From: BOG-908 sp963848205
GTDB lineage: Bacteria > Pseudomonadota > Alphaproteobacteria > Acetobacterales > Acetobacteraceae
Direction of reading: 5' to 3'
Length of the DNA: 64,000 nt
NCBI GenBank assembly: GCA_963848205.1
Contig: CAWKCV010000005.1
Location: 1-64,000 of the forward strand
Shown: one piece after another, positions 9,240 to 17,844 of the stretch
Layout: every line of letters starts with the position of its first letter
Numbering within the stretch: position 1 is the first letter of the stretch
Program-made: the position numbers and the translations under genes
The notes under the pieces: generated by a model
Databases searched by the model: none
The model's input: the letters and a program-made list of their open reading frames with translations, nothing else
Told to the model about the DNA's origin: nothing

Positions 9240-9249
9240 GCACCCAAAT
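9221..9249 (+). promoter_or_regulatory. Candidate RpoH (sigma-32) promoter for hsp20, overlapping the rpmE terminator
   Basis: CTTGAA (9221-9226), in the terminator loop, matches the sigma-32 -35 core. CCCAAAT at 9243-9249 lies 16 bases further and resembles the CCCCATNT -10. The following gene is a small heat-shock gene, which makes a heat-shock promoter expected here. The -10 match is imperfect. Confidence 0.4.
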
Positions 9250-9357
9250 CCTGCAACGTTCGAGGCGCCCACATGGGGCTTCGGGGCGTAACAGGGCCGG
9301 CTCCATCCGGGGCGGTCCGTTCGGTATCAACCTTGCTGTTGCAGGAGGTTTTCTACA
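9241..9357 (+). promoter_or_regulatory. Candidate ROSE-like RNA thermometer in the hsp20 5' leader
   Basis: The leader contains TTGCT at 9333-9337, a five-base loop region (GTTGC) and AGGAGG at 9343-9348 just before the ATG at 9358. This is the arrangement of the 3' hairpin of ROSE elements, in which the U(U/C)GCU motif pairs with the Shine-Dalgarno at low temperature. Further GC-rich hairpins precede it. ROSE elements are known upstream of alphaproteobacterial small heat-shock genes. Confidence 0.55.
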
Positions 9358-9834
9358 ATGACGTACGATTTCGCACCCCTTTTCCGCACCGCGATCGGCT
9401 TTGATCGTCTTGCGCGTCTGGTCGATAGCGCAGCCGAAGCCGCTGCCACTCCGGCCTATCCTCCCTATAATATCGAGAAGACCGGCGATGATGCTTATCG
9501 CCTGACGATGGCCGTTGCAGGCTTCGGTCCCGAGAACATCGAGATCGTCGTCAAGGACAACACGTTGTTCGTCAGTGGCCGTCTGGCCGACGAGCAGACC
9601 AAGTCCGAGGTCCTGCATCGGGGCATTGCCGGCCGTGCGTTCGAGCGCCGGTTCGTGCTGGCCGACCACATCGTCGTCGATGGTGCCGACCTGCAGCACG
9701 GCTTGCTGCACGTGGGCCTCAAGCGGGTTGTCCCCGAGGCGCTCAAGCCGCGCCGCATCTCGATCGGCGGTGCTCAGCCGACGGCGATCGCCGCCAACAA
9801 CGACAGCCTTGTCGTCGAGCACAAGGCGGCCTGA
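9358..9834 (+). CDS. Small heat-shock protein, Hsp20/IbpA family
   Basis: 158-residue ATP-independent holdase chaperone. The N-terminal segment TYDFAPLFRTAIGFDRLARLV is typical of the IbpA class. An alpha-crystallin domain spans roughly residues 38-130 (YPPYNIEK...YRLTMAVAGF; later GIAGRAFERRFVLADHIVV). A strong AGGAGG lies ten bases before the ATG and is probably occluded at low temperature by the leader hairpin. A putative sigma-32 promoter lies in the upstream terminator. The C-terminal I-x-I-like tail is weak (RISIGG). Confidence 0.93.
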   Translation: MTYDFAPLFRTAIGFDRLARLVDSAAEAAATPAYPPYNIEKTGDDAYRLTMAVAGFGPENIEIVVKDNTLFVSGRLADEQTKSEVLHRGIAGRAFERRFVLADHIVVDGADLQHGLLHVGLKRVVPEALKPRRISIGGAQPTAIAANNDSLVVEHKAA

Positions 9835-9842
9835 AGCACACC

Positions 9843-9868
9843 GGGTCCGGGCATCCACGCCCGGGCCC
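9843..9868. terminator. GC-rich hairpin between convergent genes
   Basis: GGGTCCGGGC (9843-9852) pairs with GCCCGGGCCC (9859-9868) across a six-base loop, just after hsp20 and before the convergent DUF1192 stop. No T-run follows on either strand, so termination activity is uncertain. Confidence 0.4.
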
Positions 9869-9903
9869 AGACTTCCGTCCACCCTAAGCCATTATCGCAA
9901 GCT

Positions 9904-10089
9904 TCAGGAGCTCTTGAAGAAGCTCTCCGCGTGACCCTTGGCGCCCTCCTTGCGGCCGATGGCCTCTTCGACGCGGGCGATTTCCGCCTGCAGCGCGCCG
10001 ATATACGCTCGTAGGTCGGCAACGCTCATCACGTCGAGCATCGGCTGCTCGATGCGCGTGGGCCGCGCGGTTTCTTCGTCTTCCATCAT
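9904..10089 (-). CDS. DUF1192 small protein
   Basis: 61 residues. An acidic N-terminus (MMEDEETARP) is followed by the DUF1192 core: MSVADLRAYIGALQAEIARVEEAI, a short amphipathic coiled-coil helix, then a charged tail ending FFKSS. The family is found almost only in alphaproteobacteria and its function is unknown. AAGGTG lies five to seven bases upstream of the ATG at 10089. It is divergent from trcR, with 141 bases between the two starts. Confidence 0.85.
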   Translation of the reverse strand: MMEDEETARPTRIEQPMLDVMSVADLRAYIGALQAEIARVEEAIGRKEGAKGHAESFFKSS

Positions 10090-10230
10090 TGTATCACCTT
10101 GACCATCACAGGCGAGGTAACCCATATGCTGCGGATTGCCGAATTTTAGGCGTGGCCTGCCCCGGGCCCTCGAACAACATGACAAAACGACCCGGCAGGC
10201 AGGAGCTCGCCTGCGCCGAAGGATGATACG

Positions 10231-10809
10231 ATGACTCTTCCCCTGATGCCAAAAGCGACCGCCGTCTGGCTGATCGACAAGACCGCGCTGACGTTCGAGC
10301 AGATCGCCGATTTCTGCGGCATGCATCCGCTGGAGATCCAGGCCATTGCCGATGGCGAGGTGGCGCAGGGCATCAACGGCTACGATCCGGTGGCGAACAG
10401 CCAGGTGACCGCCGAGGAGATCGTGCGCTGCGAGAAGGATGCGGACGCGCGCCTGAAGATGATGCCGATCACCAGTCATGTGCCGAAGAAGCAGAAGGGT
10501 GCCCGATACACGCCGGTAGCCAAGCGCAACGACCGGCCGGATGGCATTGCGTTCGTGCTGCGCCACTATCCGCAATTGTCCGAAGCGCAGGTGATCAAGC
10601 TGCTCGGCACGACGAAAGATACGATCCAGAAGGTGCGCGACCGCCAGCACTGGAACAGCGCCAACATCAAGCCGCGTGACCCGGTCATCCTTGGCCTGTG
10701 CACGCAGACTGATCTGAACGCGATGGTCAGTGCAGCCAACGATCGCCTGGCGCGTGAAGGCAAGACCCCCCCGCCGCTACCGCAGATCGAGACTGACGAA
10801 GCCGCGTAG
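10231..10809 (+). CDS. trcR: DUF1013 / cell-cycle transcriptional regulator TrcR-like
   Basis: 192-residue alphaproteobacteria-specific DUF1013 protein. The N-terminal helix-turn-helix-like region reads MPKATAVWLIDKTALTFEQIADFCGMHPLEIQAI, and the second half contains LSEAQVIKLLGTTKDTIQKVRDRQHWN, another DNA-binding-like helix pair. In Caulobacter/Brucella-type bacteria members are described as cell-cycle regulators (TrcR) associated with RNA polymerase; that role is transferred by homology. Stop at 10807, followed by the palindromic element. Confidence 0.88.
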   Translation: MTLPLMPKATAVWLIDKTALTFEQIADFCGMHPLEIQAIADGEVAQGINGYDPVANSQVTAEEIVRCEKDADARLKMMPITSHVPKKQKGARYTPVAKRNDRPDGIAFVLRHYPQLSEAQVIKLLGTTKDTIQKVRDRQHWNSANIKPRDPVILGLCTQTDLNAMVSAANDRLAREGKTPPPLPQIETDEAA

Positions 10810-10820
10810 CCAGAGAGAAC

Positions 10821-10893
10821 TCCGCTGTCGCAAGCAAGCGACAGCGGAACAGAAGTGTATTTGTCCTTTTTTTAAAAAAGGCCTGATTCCTTG
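10821..10893. repeat. Intergenic palindromic element with intact GC core
   Basis: CCGCTGTCGC-AAGCAA-GCGACAGCGG at 10822-10847 is a perfect GC-rich stem, followed by AACAGAAGTG and a TCCTTTTTTT/AAAAAAGG hairpin ending at the stop of the minus-strand DUF465 gene. It is the mirror core plus one arm. Confidence 0.85.
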
Positions 10894-11061
10894 CTAATGG
10901 CCGCGCAGCCGCTCCATCTCCTCCTTGACCCGCAATTTCTCGACCTTCAACCGCGACAATGTCGTGGCATCGGGTCGTGGGCGGTGGTCCTCGTCTGAAA
11001 TTTTCGTCTCAAGACCGGCATGCCGATTGCTCAGGCTCTCGATACGCGCTTGCAGGCTCAT
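10894..11061 (-). CDS. DUF465 (YdcH-like) small coiled-coil protein
   Basis: 55 residues, almost all helical: SLQARIESLSNRHAGLETKI, then TTLSRLKVEKLRVKEEMERL, the classic DUF465 layout with the L-K-x-x-KLRLKDE-type motif. Function unknown. The open frame extends to 11109, but the ATG at 11061 has GGAGGC five bases upstream and starts at the conserved residue. A second DUF465 gene is divergent at 11223. Confidence 0.85.
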   Translation of the reverse strand: MSLQARIESLSNRHAGLETKISDEDHRPRPDATTLSRLKVEKLRVKEEMERLRGH

Positions 11062-11222
11062 GTTGCCTCCGTAGCTGACGATACACCCCTCAGAGGTGGG
11101 TGCCTTCAAACCGTAATACAGCCCTAAAGATGAATGCCACCGAAATTCGCAGGGTCCGCCTGCGTCCTCTTCACGTTGGTAAAAGGTCTTCCGTGCGTGC
11201 CGCGTCGTGGTAATGAGCCGCC

Positions 11223-11423
11223 ATGCTGACCGACCGCGACTCCCTGTTGCGAAAGCTCCACGAACTGCGCAGCGAGCATCGCGACCTCGATACGGTGATC
11301 GCGCGGCTCGTGCCGCACCCGCTCGACCAGTTGCAGCTGCAGCGGCTGAAGAAGCGCAAGCTGCTGCTAAAGGACGAGATCGCCTGGCTGGAAAGCCATC
11401 TGATACCGGACAACATCGCTTGA
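11223..11423 (+). CDS. DUF465 (YdcH-like) small coiled-coil protein, second copy
   Basis: 66 residues with the DUF465 signature: LLRKLHELRSEHRDLDTVI, then LQLQRLKKRKLLLKDEIAWLES. It is a paralogue of the divergent gene at 10894-11061. In many alphaproteobacteria a DUF465 gene sits directly upstream of purE, as here. Its TGA overlaps the putative TTG start of purE (TTGA), suggesting translational coupling. Confidence 0.88.
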   Translation: MLTDRDSLLRKLHELRSEHRDLDTVIARLVPHPLDQLQLQRLKKRKLLLKDEIAWLESHLIPDNIA

Positions 11424-11950
11424 CCCAGCCGGATCACGGCCAAGCCGGCGCGGACGACGCGGCGGCATGCGTCCGCGTAAGCATAATCATGGGTAGTCAA
11501 TCCGATTGGGCAACGTTACGACATGCGTCGGATGTGCTGTCTGAGCTGGATGTGCCTCATGAAACACGGATCGTCTCCGCCCACCGAACGCCGGACCGGC
11601 TGGCCGAATATGCGCGTGGTGCTGCCGGCCGCGGCTTGCAGGTGATCATCGCCGGCGCGGGAGGGGCTGCCCACTTGCCAGGCATGTGCGCCGCCTGGAC
11701 GCGGCTGCCGGTGCTGGGCGTGCCGGTGCAGAGCGCCGCGCTGTCGGGCATGGACAGCCTTCTCTCGATCGCTCAGATGCCGGCCGGCGTGCCGGTGGGC
11801 ACGTTGGCGATCGGGCGGCCAGGTGCGGTGAATGCTGGCCTGTTGGCGGTGGCCATACTCGCTTTGTCCGATGCCGGTCTTGCCGCGCGGCTCGATGCGT
11901 TCCGCGCCGAGCAGAGCGCCCGCGTGGCGCATGCGCCGCACGAGCCGTGA
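11420..11950 (+). CDS. purE: N5-carboxyaminoimidazole ribonucleotide mutase
   Basis: Purine synthesis enzyme converting N5-CAIR to CAIR. Conserved motifs are IIMGSQSDW, SAHRTPDRL, IIAGAGGAAHLPGM and MPAGVPVGTLAIG. No ATG or GTG fits; the only plausible in-frame start before the conserved core is the TTG at 11420, overlapping the DUF465 stop as TTGA. That gives 176 residues with a 20-residue lead (TQPDHGQAGADDAAACVR). The C-terminus overlaps the purK start (GTGA), so DUF465-purE-purK form a translationally coupled operon. Confidence 0.93.
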   Translation: MTQPDHGQAGADDAAACVRVSIIMGSQSDWATLRHASDVLSELDVPHETRIVSAHRTPDRLAEYARGAAGRGLQVIIAGAGGAAHLPGMCAAWTRLPVLGVPVQSAALSGMDSLLSIAQMPAGVPVGTLAIGRPGAVNAGLLAVAILALSDAGLAARLDAFRAEQSARVAHAPHEP

Positions 11951-13131
11951 CGCCGCCCACCCCGATTGCGGCGCTACCGCCGAATGCCACGATCGGCATT
12001 GTCGGAGGCGGCCAGCTTGGCCGGATGTCGGCCATCGCCGCTGCCCGCCTCGGCTACCGGTGCCACATCCTGACGCCGGAAGCCGACAGCCCGGCGTCTC
12101 AAGTCAGCGCGGGCGTGACCGTGGGCGCCTATGACGACCCCGACACGCTGCGCGCGTTTGCCGACGCGGTCGATGTGGTGACCTTCGAATTCGAGAATGT
12201 CAGCGCGGCGGGGCTGGATTTGCTCGCCTCGCTCAAGCCGGTCCATCCCGCCCCCGCCGTGCTGCGCGTCAGCCAGGACCGCGTGGTGGAAAAGAGCTTC
12301 ATCAACGGGACTGGTTCGCCCACCGGATCCTGGCTGCCGGTCAACTCGCGGGCCGAACTGGAGCGCGGCATCTTGCTGCTGGGCCTGCCGTCGGTGCTCA
12401 AGACGACGCGGCAGGGCTACGATGGGCGCGGGCAGATGATCCTGCGCACCCAGCAGGACGCCGAGCTTGCGTTCGAGACGCTCGCGCCGTTTCCGTTCGT
12501 GCTCGAGGCGTTCGTCGATTTCGCCTGCGAGATCAGCGTGATTGTCGCGCGCGGCCAGGACGGCAAAGCGATCGCGTTCGACCCGGTGGAGAACCGGCAC
12601 CGCGACCAAATCCTCGACATCACCCTGGCCCCGGCCCGCATCGGGCCTGAAATGGCTTTGTGCGCCACGAATATAGCGCTGGATCTCGCCGCCTGCTTCG
12701 GGCTGGTGGGGGTGCTTGCGGTCGAGATGTTCGTCGGCGCCGACGGGCACGTGGTGGTCAACGAGCTGGCGCCACGGCCGCATAATTCGGGCCATTGGAC
12801 GATCGATGGCTGCGAGGCCAGCCAGTTCGAGATGCATGTGCGCGCGGTCGCCGGGCTGCCGTTGCCGCCGGCGACGCGCCATTCCGACGCGGTGATGAAG
12901 AACCTGGTGGGGCCGGACGAGCTCGCGCTGTGGCCCGAGATCATGGCCTCTCCCGGGTTGATCGGGCACTTGTATGGCAAGCGCGAGGCGCCGGCCGGGC
13001 GCAAGATGGGCCACGTGACGCGCCTGTTTCCGCGCGGCAGCCTGCCGGGCGAGTTCGGTATCGCGGCCGCACTCGGCGTGCTGTCCCGCCCGCCCGCGTC
13101 CGCGCTGCCGGCCGGGCCGCTCCCGGGTTAG
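11947..13131 (+). CDS. purK: N5-carboxyaminoimidazole ribonucleotide synthase
   Basis: ATP-grasp enzyme carboxylating AIR to N5-CAIR, the partner of PurE. It has 394 residues from a GTG start overlapping the purE stop by four bases. The N-terminal pre-ATP-grasp motif is IGIVGGGQLGRM. Then come FEFENVSAAGLDLL, the ATP-grasp core LKTTRQGYDGRGQ, and the metal-binding NELAPRPHNSGHWTIDGC. The C-terminus HLYGKREAPAGRKMGHV is normal. The purE-purK pair uses the bacterial two-step route. Confidence 0.96.
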   Translation: MTPPTPIAALPPNATIGIVGGGQLGRMSAIAAARLGYRCHILTPEADSPASQVSAGVTVGAYDDPDTLRAFADAVDVVTFEFENVSAAGLDLLASLKPVHPAPAVLRVSQDRVVEKSFINGTGSPTGSWLPVNSRAELERGILLLGLPSVLKTTRQGYDGRGQMILRTQQDAELAFETLAPFPFVLEAFVDFACEISVIVARGQDGKAIAFDPVENRHRDQILDITLAPARIGPEMALCATNIALDLAACFGLVGVLAVEMFVGADGHVVVNELAPRPHNSGHWTIDGCEASQFEMHVRAVAGLPLPPATRHSDAVMKNLVGPDELALWPEIMASPGLIGHLYGKREAPAGRKMGHVTRLFPRGSLPGEFGIAAALGVLSRPPASALPAGPLPG

Positions 13132-13179
13132 CGGCCACGCGGCCTTTTCACCCGTCCGGGCGTGCGCTACCTCGGCGCC

Positions 13180-15816
13180 ATGCCCAGCAGCAACGACATA
13201 CGCGCCGCCTTTCTCGATTACTTCGCGGGCCAGGGGCACCAGCGCGTGGCGAGCTCGCCGCTGGTGCCGCGCAACGACCCGACCTTGCTGTTCACCAATG
13301 CCGGCATGGTGCAGTTCAAGAACGTGTTCACCGGGCAGGAGCGCCGCCCCTACACGCGCGCGGCGAGTGCGCAGAAATGCGTGCGAGCGGGCGGCAAGCA
13401 TAACGACCTCGACAATGTCGGCTACACCGCGCGCCACCATACGTTTTTCGAAATGCTCGGCAATTTCAGTTTCGGCGACTACTTCAAGCCGCTCGCCATC
13501 GAGCTCGCCTGGAACCTGATCACCCGCGATTTCGCGCTCCCGCGCGAGCGGCTGCTGGTGACCGTGTTCTCCGAGGACGAAGAGGCGGCCAAGCTGTGGC
13601 GCGACATCGCCGGGCTGCCGGACGGCCGCATCATCCGTATCCCGACAAGCGACAATTTCTGGCGCATGGGCGACACCGGCCCCTGTGGCCCGTGCTCGGA
13701 AATCTTCTACGACCATGGCGAGCATATCCCCGGCGGGCCGCCCGGGAGCGCCGACGAGGATGGCGACCGGTTCATCGAGATCTGGAACCTCGTGTTCATG
13801 CAATATGAGGAAGGCCCGCCCGGCACGCGCACCGCCTTGCCGCGCCCCTCGATCGACACCGGCATGGGGCTGGAGCGCATCGCCGCGATCCTGCAGGGCA
13901 AGCACGACAATTACGATACCGACACGTTCCGCGCGCTGATCCTGGCAAGTGCGGAGGCCACCGGCGTGGACGCGGACGGGCCGTTCCGCGCCAGCCACCG
14001 CGTGGTCGCCGACCATCTGCGCAGCGCGTCGTTCCTGATGGCCGATGGCGTGACCCCCTCCAACGAAGGCCGAGGCTACGTGCTGCGCCGGATCATGCGC
14101 CGCGCGATGCGCCACCTGCACATGATGGGCGCGCGCGACCCGGTGTTCTATCGCCTGGTGCCCGCCCTGGTGCGGCAGATGGGCGTCGCCTACCCCGAAC
14201 TGGGCCAGGCCGAGACGCTGATCGCCGAGACGCTGCATCTGGAGGAGACGCGGTTCAAGGCGATGCTGGAACGCGGCCTGTCGCTGCTGGCCGACGAGAC
14301 CGGCCGCCTCGGTGATGGCGCCACCCTGCCAGGCGACGTCGCCTTCCGCCTCTACGACACCTATGGCTTTCCGCTCGACCTCACCCAGGACGCGCTGCGC
14401 GAACAGGGCCGCGCCGTGGACGTTGCCGGCTTCGACGCAGCGATGGCCGAGCAGCGCGTGCGTGCCCGCGCGGCCTGGGCCGGCTCGGGAGATGCGGCCA
14501 CCGAACGCCAGTTCTTCGACATACGCGACCAGGCGGGGGCCACCGAATTTCTTGGCTACTCGACCGAGCGCGCCGAAGGCGAAGTGCGCGCCATCCTCTC
14601 CGGCGGCGCCGCCGTGGACCGTGCCGGGCCCGGCACGGATGTGGCCATCCTGCTGAACCAGACGCCGTTCTACGCCGAGAGCGGCGGACAGGTGGGCGAC
14701 ACCGGGCTGATCACCGGTGCCGGCGGCCTCCGGGTGGCTATCACCGACACACAGAAGAAATTGGGCGAGCTGTTCGTCCATTATGGCCGTGTCGAGGCGG
14801 GGGAGTTGCGCGTCGGCCAGCCGGTTGTCGCCGAGCTGGACCATGCGCGGCGTGGCGCCATCCGCGCCCATCACAGCGCCACCCATCTGCTGCACGAGGC
14901 GTTGCGACGCGCGGTCGGCACTCATGTGCAGCAGAAAGGCAGCCTCAACGCGCCCGACCGGCTGCGCTTCGACCTCAGCCACTCCAAGCCATTCACGCAA
15001 GAAGAGCTCGCCGGCGCCGAAGCGGTGGTCAACGCGCGCATCCGCGAGAACACCGAGGTGACCACCCGGCTGATGACACCGGAAGCCGCCGTCGCCGAAG
15101 GGGCGATGGCGCTGTTCGGCGAGAAATACGGCGACGAGGTGCGCGTGGTCGCCATGGGCACCGGCGATGCGGCCAAGCCCGCCTGGTCGATCGAGCTATG
15201 CGGCGGCACCCATGTACGCCGCACCGGCGATATCGGGCTGTTCCGCATCGTGGGCGAAAGTGCGGTCAGCGCCGGCGTGCGTCGCGTCGAGGCAGTGACG
15301 GGGGCCGCCGCGGAGGCGCTGATGGCCGAGAACGACCGCAGGCTCTCTGACGTGGCGGCAGCCTTGCGCACGAGCCCAGCCGAGGTGCCCGAACGTGTGG
15401 CCGCTCTTATCGAGGATCGGCGCCGCCTGGAGCGCCAGGTTGGCGAACTGCAGAAGAAGCTGGCGACCGGCCATAGCGCCTCCGCCGTCGAGGATATCGG
15501 CGGCGTGAAACTGGACGCGCGCAATCTCGGCGATATTCCGGCGCGCGATCTCAAAGGCCTGGCCGAGACGATCGGCAAGCAGCTCGAAAGCGGGGTGGTG
15601 GCCCTCGTCTCCACCGCGGACGGCAAGGCGAGCATCGTCGTGGCCGTCTCACCCGACCTTACGGCGCGGTTCAACGCCGTGGAGCTGGTGCGTGCGGCCA
15701 GTGTCGCGGTGGGCGGCAAGGGTGGCGGCGGGCGGCCGGATTTGGCGCAGGCGGGTGGGCCGGAGGTGGGGCAGGCGGAAGCGGCTTTGGCTTCAGTTCG
15801 GGCGGCGCTTGGATAG
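13180..15816 (+). CDS. alaS: Alanyl-tRNA synthetase
   Basis: 878-residue class II synthetase charging tRNA-Ala. It contains the aminoacylation domain (RAAFLDYFAGQGHQRVASSPLVP; FTNAGMVQFKN), the editing domain with zinc ligands in HHSATHLLHEAL and CGGTHVRRTGDIG, a coiled-coil around 700-760, and a C-Ala domain ending in a glycine-rich GGKGGGGRPDLAQAGG stretch. GTG at 13162 is in frame, but the ATG at 13180 begins at the conserved N-terminus. No strong Shine-Dalgarno is seen. It lies 48 bases after purK and may be read through from it. Confidence 0.97.
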   Translation: MPSSNDIRAAFLDYFAGQGHQRVASSPLVPRNDPTLLFTNAGMVQFKNVFTGQERRPYTRAASAQKCVRAGGKHNDLDNVGYTARHHTFFEMLGNFSFGDYFKPLAIELAWNLITRDFALPRERLLVTVFSEDEEAAKLWRDIAGLPDGRIIRIPTSDNFWRMGDTGPCGPCSEIFYDHGEHIPGGPPGSADEDGDRFIEIWNLVFMQYEEGPPGTRTALPRPSIDTGMGLERIAAILQGKHDNYDTDTFRALILASAEATGVDADGPFRASHRVVADHLRSASFLMADGVTPSNEGRGYVLRRIMRRAMRHLHMMGARDPVFYRLVPALVRQMGVAYPELGQAETLIAETLHLEETRFKAMLERGLSLLADETGRLGDGATLPGDVAFRLYDTYGFPLDLTQDALREQGRAVDVAGFDAAMAEQRVRARAAWAGSGDAATERQFFDIRDQAGATEFLGYSTERAEGEVRAILSGGAAVDRAGPGTDVAILLNQTPFYAESGGQVGDTGLITGAGGLRVAITDTQKKLGELFVHYGRVEAGELRVGQPVVAELDHARRGAIRAHHSATHLLHEALRRAVGTHVQQKGSLNAPDRLRFDLSHSKPFTQEELAGAEAVVNARIRENTEVTTRLMTPEAAVAEGAMALFGEKYGDEVRVVAMGTGDAAKPAWSIELCGGTHVRRTGDIGLFRIVGESAVSAGVRRVEAVTGAAAEALMAENDRRLSDVAAALRTSPAEVPERVAALIEDRRRLERQVGELQKKLATGHSASAVEDIGGVKLDARNLGDIPARDLKGLAETIGKQLESGVVALVSTADGKASIVVAVSPDLTARFNAVELVRAASVAVGGKGGGGRPDLAQAGGPEVGQAEAALASVRAALG

Positions 15817-15850
15817 GGAAGTCCGCCTCGCCCATGCCTGCAGCAGGCAC

Positions 15851-15908
15851 ACGCGAAGCGGAGCAGAGGTTCTTGGTCTTTTTTTCAAAAAAGAACTGCT
15901 TCCCTTTC
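15851..15908. repeat. Intergenic palindromic element supplying a stop codon
   Basis: CGCGAAGCGGAGCAGAGG, then a GGTCTTTTTTT/AAAAAAGAACTGCTTCC hairpin. The stop codon of the minus-strand antiporter (15885-15887) is the TCA in the loop, and its last residues (REAVLF) are element-encoded. Confidence 0.8.
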
Positions 15909-17667
15909 CTTGACCTCCGCCGAAAACACCAGCGTGCGGGCGACTTCGCTCTCCGTGGCCGCCTCCGCAGAGAAGATCGACAGCGTGCCGTCGTCATCCA
16001 CGCTCAGCACGCGCATATCGTCGATGCCGATCTCGCCGCTCGTCAGCCGAAACCGGAAACCCTCGGCGTAAAGCTCCTCGAACAGAGGGAAATCCCAGGA
16101 TTTCTGCCCCAACACCTTGCCGCGCGCCTCACGCGAGAGGCCGCGCTGCGCGTCGAGCCGCCGGGCACCGGGGCTGACCTGGAACACGCGCTCGCGGCCG
16201 AGCTCGGGCGCGAGCCGGGCGCAGGCCGAACCGTTGTAGATGTAATCCGCCGTCGTCGCGATCAGGTAGTCGACCGCACGGCCCTCCAGCGCCTCCATGC
16301 CCGCGTCCGACAGGAACTCGCCTTGCTGGACGGCCACGCCAGCCTGGCGCGCGGCGGCGAGCGCGCCCGGATAGGAGTCGATCAGCAGGACCGGCACGCC
16401 CGCCTCGTGCAGCACCACGGCCATGTCCGTCGTCCATGGCGTGGCGCCTAGTATCGCCAGGCCGGGCTGGTCGCTCAGCGTCAGGCGCAGCCGGCGCGCC
16501 AGCGGCCGCAGCGTGAAACCGTGCAGCACCATGGTCGCCGCGATCACCGCGAATACGCAGGGCATCACCAGCTCGGCGCCCTTGTAGCCGGCACTTTGCA
16601 GCTTCAGCCCGGCGACACCGGCCACCGCGGCGGCAACGATGCCGCGCGGCGCCACCCAGGCGGCCAGCGCACGCTCGGCCCAGGACAGGCCGCTGCCCAG
16701 CGTCGCCGCCCAGATTGCCAGCGGGCGCACGGCGAACAGCACGGCCAGGGTGAGCGCGCCCACCGGCCAGGACAGGCCCGCCAGCGTCGCGCGCGAGAGG
16801 TCGGCTGTCAGCATGATGAACAGTCCGGAGACGATCAGCACCACCAGCAACTCCTTGAAGCGCCGCAGCTCGCCCAATCCCGGCACGCCGAGATTGGCCA
16901 GCGCGATGCCCAGCACGGTGGCCGCTGCCAGCCCCGCACCCTCCAGCACCAGGTTGGCGATTGCATAGACCGTCATGGCCGAGACCAGCAGCGACGGCGT
17001 CTTCAGCCGCTCCGGCATGTGGTCGTGCAGGAACGCCCAGCGCAGCCCATAGGCCGCGCCGACACCCAAAGCCGCCGAGAGTACCGAGTGCCAGCCCGAT
17101 CCGCAGGGCCAGGCCGCCGGCGAATCCCATGCCGTATCGCCCGGCCAGCAGCGCCTGCAGCACCAGTGTCGCCAGCACGGCGCCGACCGGATCGTTGACG
17201 ATGGCTTCCCACTTCAGGAACGCGGCCGCCCGCCGTTTCAGGCGTGTGTGTTTGAGCAGCGGCAGCACCACCGTCGGCCCGGTCACCACCGTGATGGCGC
17301 CGAACAAGGCGGATGCGCCCCAGCCCAGACCGCCCACATAATGCGCGGCGAGCGAGCCGAGCACCCAGTTGATCGGCAGGGCCACCGCGGTCAGCCGCAA
17401 CACGCCTTCGCCCGCCGCGCGCAGCTCGCGGAAATCCAGCCCCAGCCCGCCTTCGAACACCACGATGGCCACGGCCAGGCCCACCGCCGGCTGCATGAAG
17501 CGGCCCAGGCTCGCCGTCGGGTGCAGCAGCCCCAGGCCGGGCCCTACCGCCAGGCCGACCGCGAACAGCAGCACGATCGCGGGCAGCTTGAACCGCCACG
17601 CCACCCACTGCGCGGCCAGCCCGCCCAGCCCCACGCACAGCACACCGACCGCGACGCCCTGATCCAT
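15885..17667 (-). pseudogene. CPA1-type Na+/H+ antiporter with TrkA-N-like tail, frameshifted
   Basis: Proton antiporter of about 593 residues if restored. The N-terminal half reads from ATG 17667 (MDQGVAVGVLCVGLGGLAAQ; ITVVTGPTVVLPLLKHTRLK; WEAIVNDPVGAVLATLV) and runs to about base 17072. The C-terminal half continues one base out of frame (VGAAYGLRWAFLHDHMPE; VAPRGIVAAAVAGVAGL; then the nucleotide-binding-like GLAILGATPWTTDMAVVL). Removing one G from GGG at about 17074 (minus strand CTTTGGGTGTCGG) restores the frame, so the lesion is a single-base insertion or a sequencing error. No other damage is visible. The last residues come from the palindromic element. Confidence 0.8.
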
Positions 17668-17844
17668 CCGCCCTCGCCAACCCAGGTGCCGCCGGTCGCC
17701 TGCCGCCGCAGCCCTTACCGCAACGCACATCTCCCGCGCGGTTCCGTGAGCGTGCGGCTGCTTGCCCCGCACCACGCCCACGGGCAAACCACCGGCCAAA
17801 GACAGGCCGGCTTGCGTGAGGGCGGCACAGGGCGAGGATGCAGG

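Noticed and set aside
11974..15000. 1008-codon open frame on the minus strand opposite purK and alaS
   Set aside because: Its residues are His/Arg/Ala-rich without any domain, it lies exactly antisense to two certain genes, and long antisense frames are expected at this GC content.
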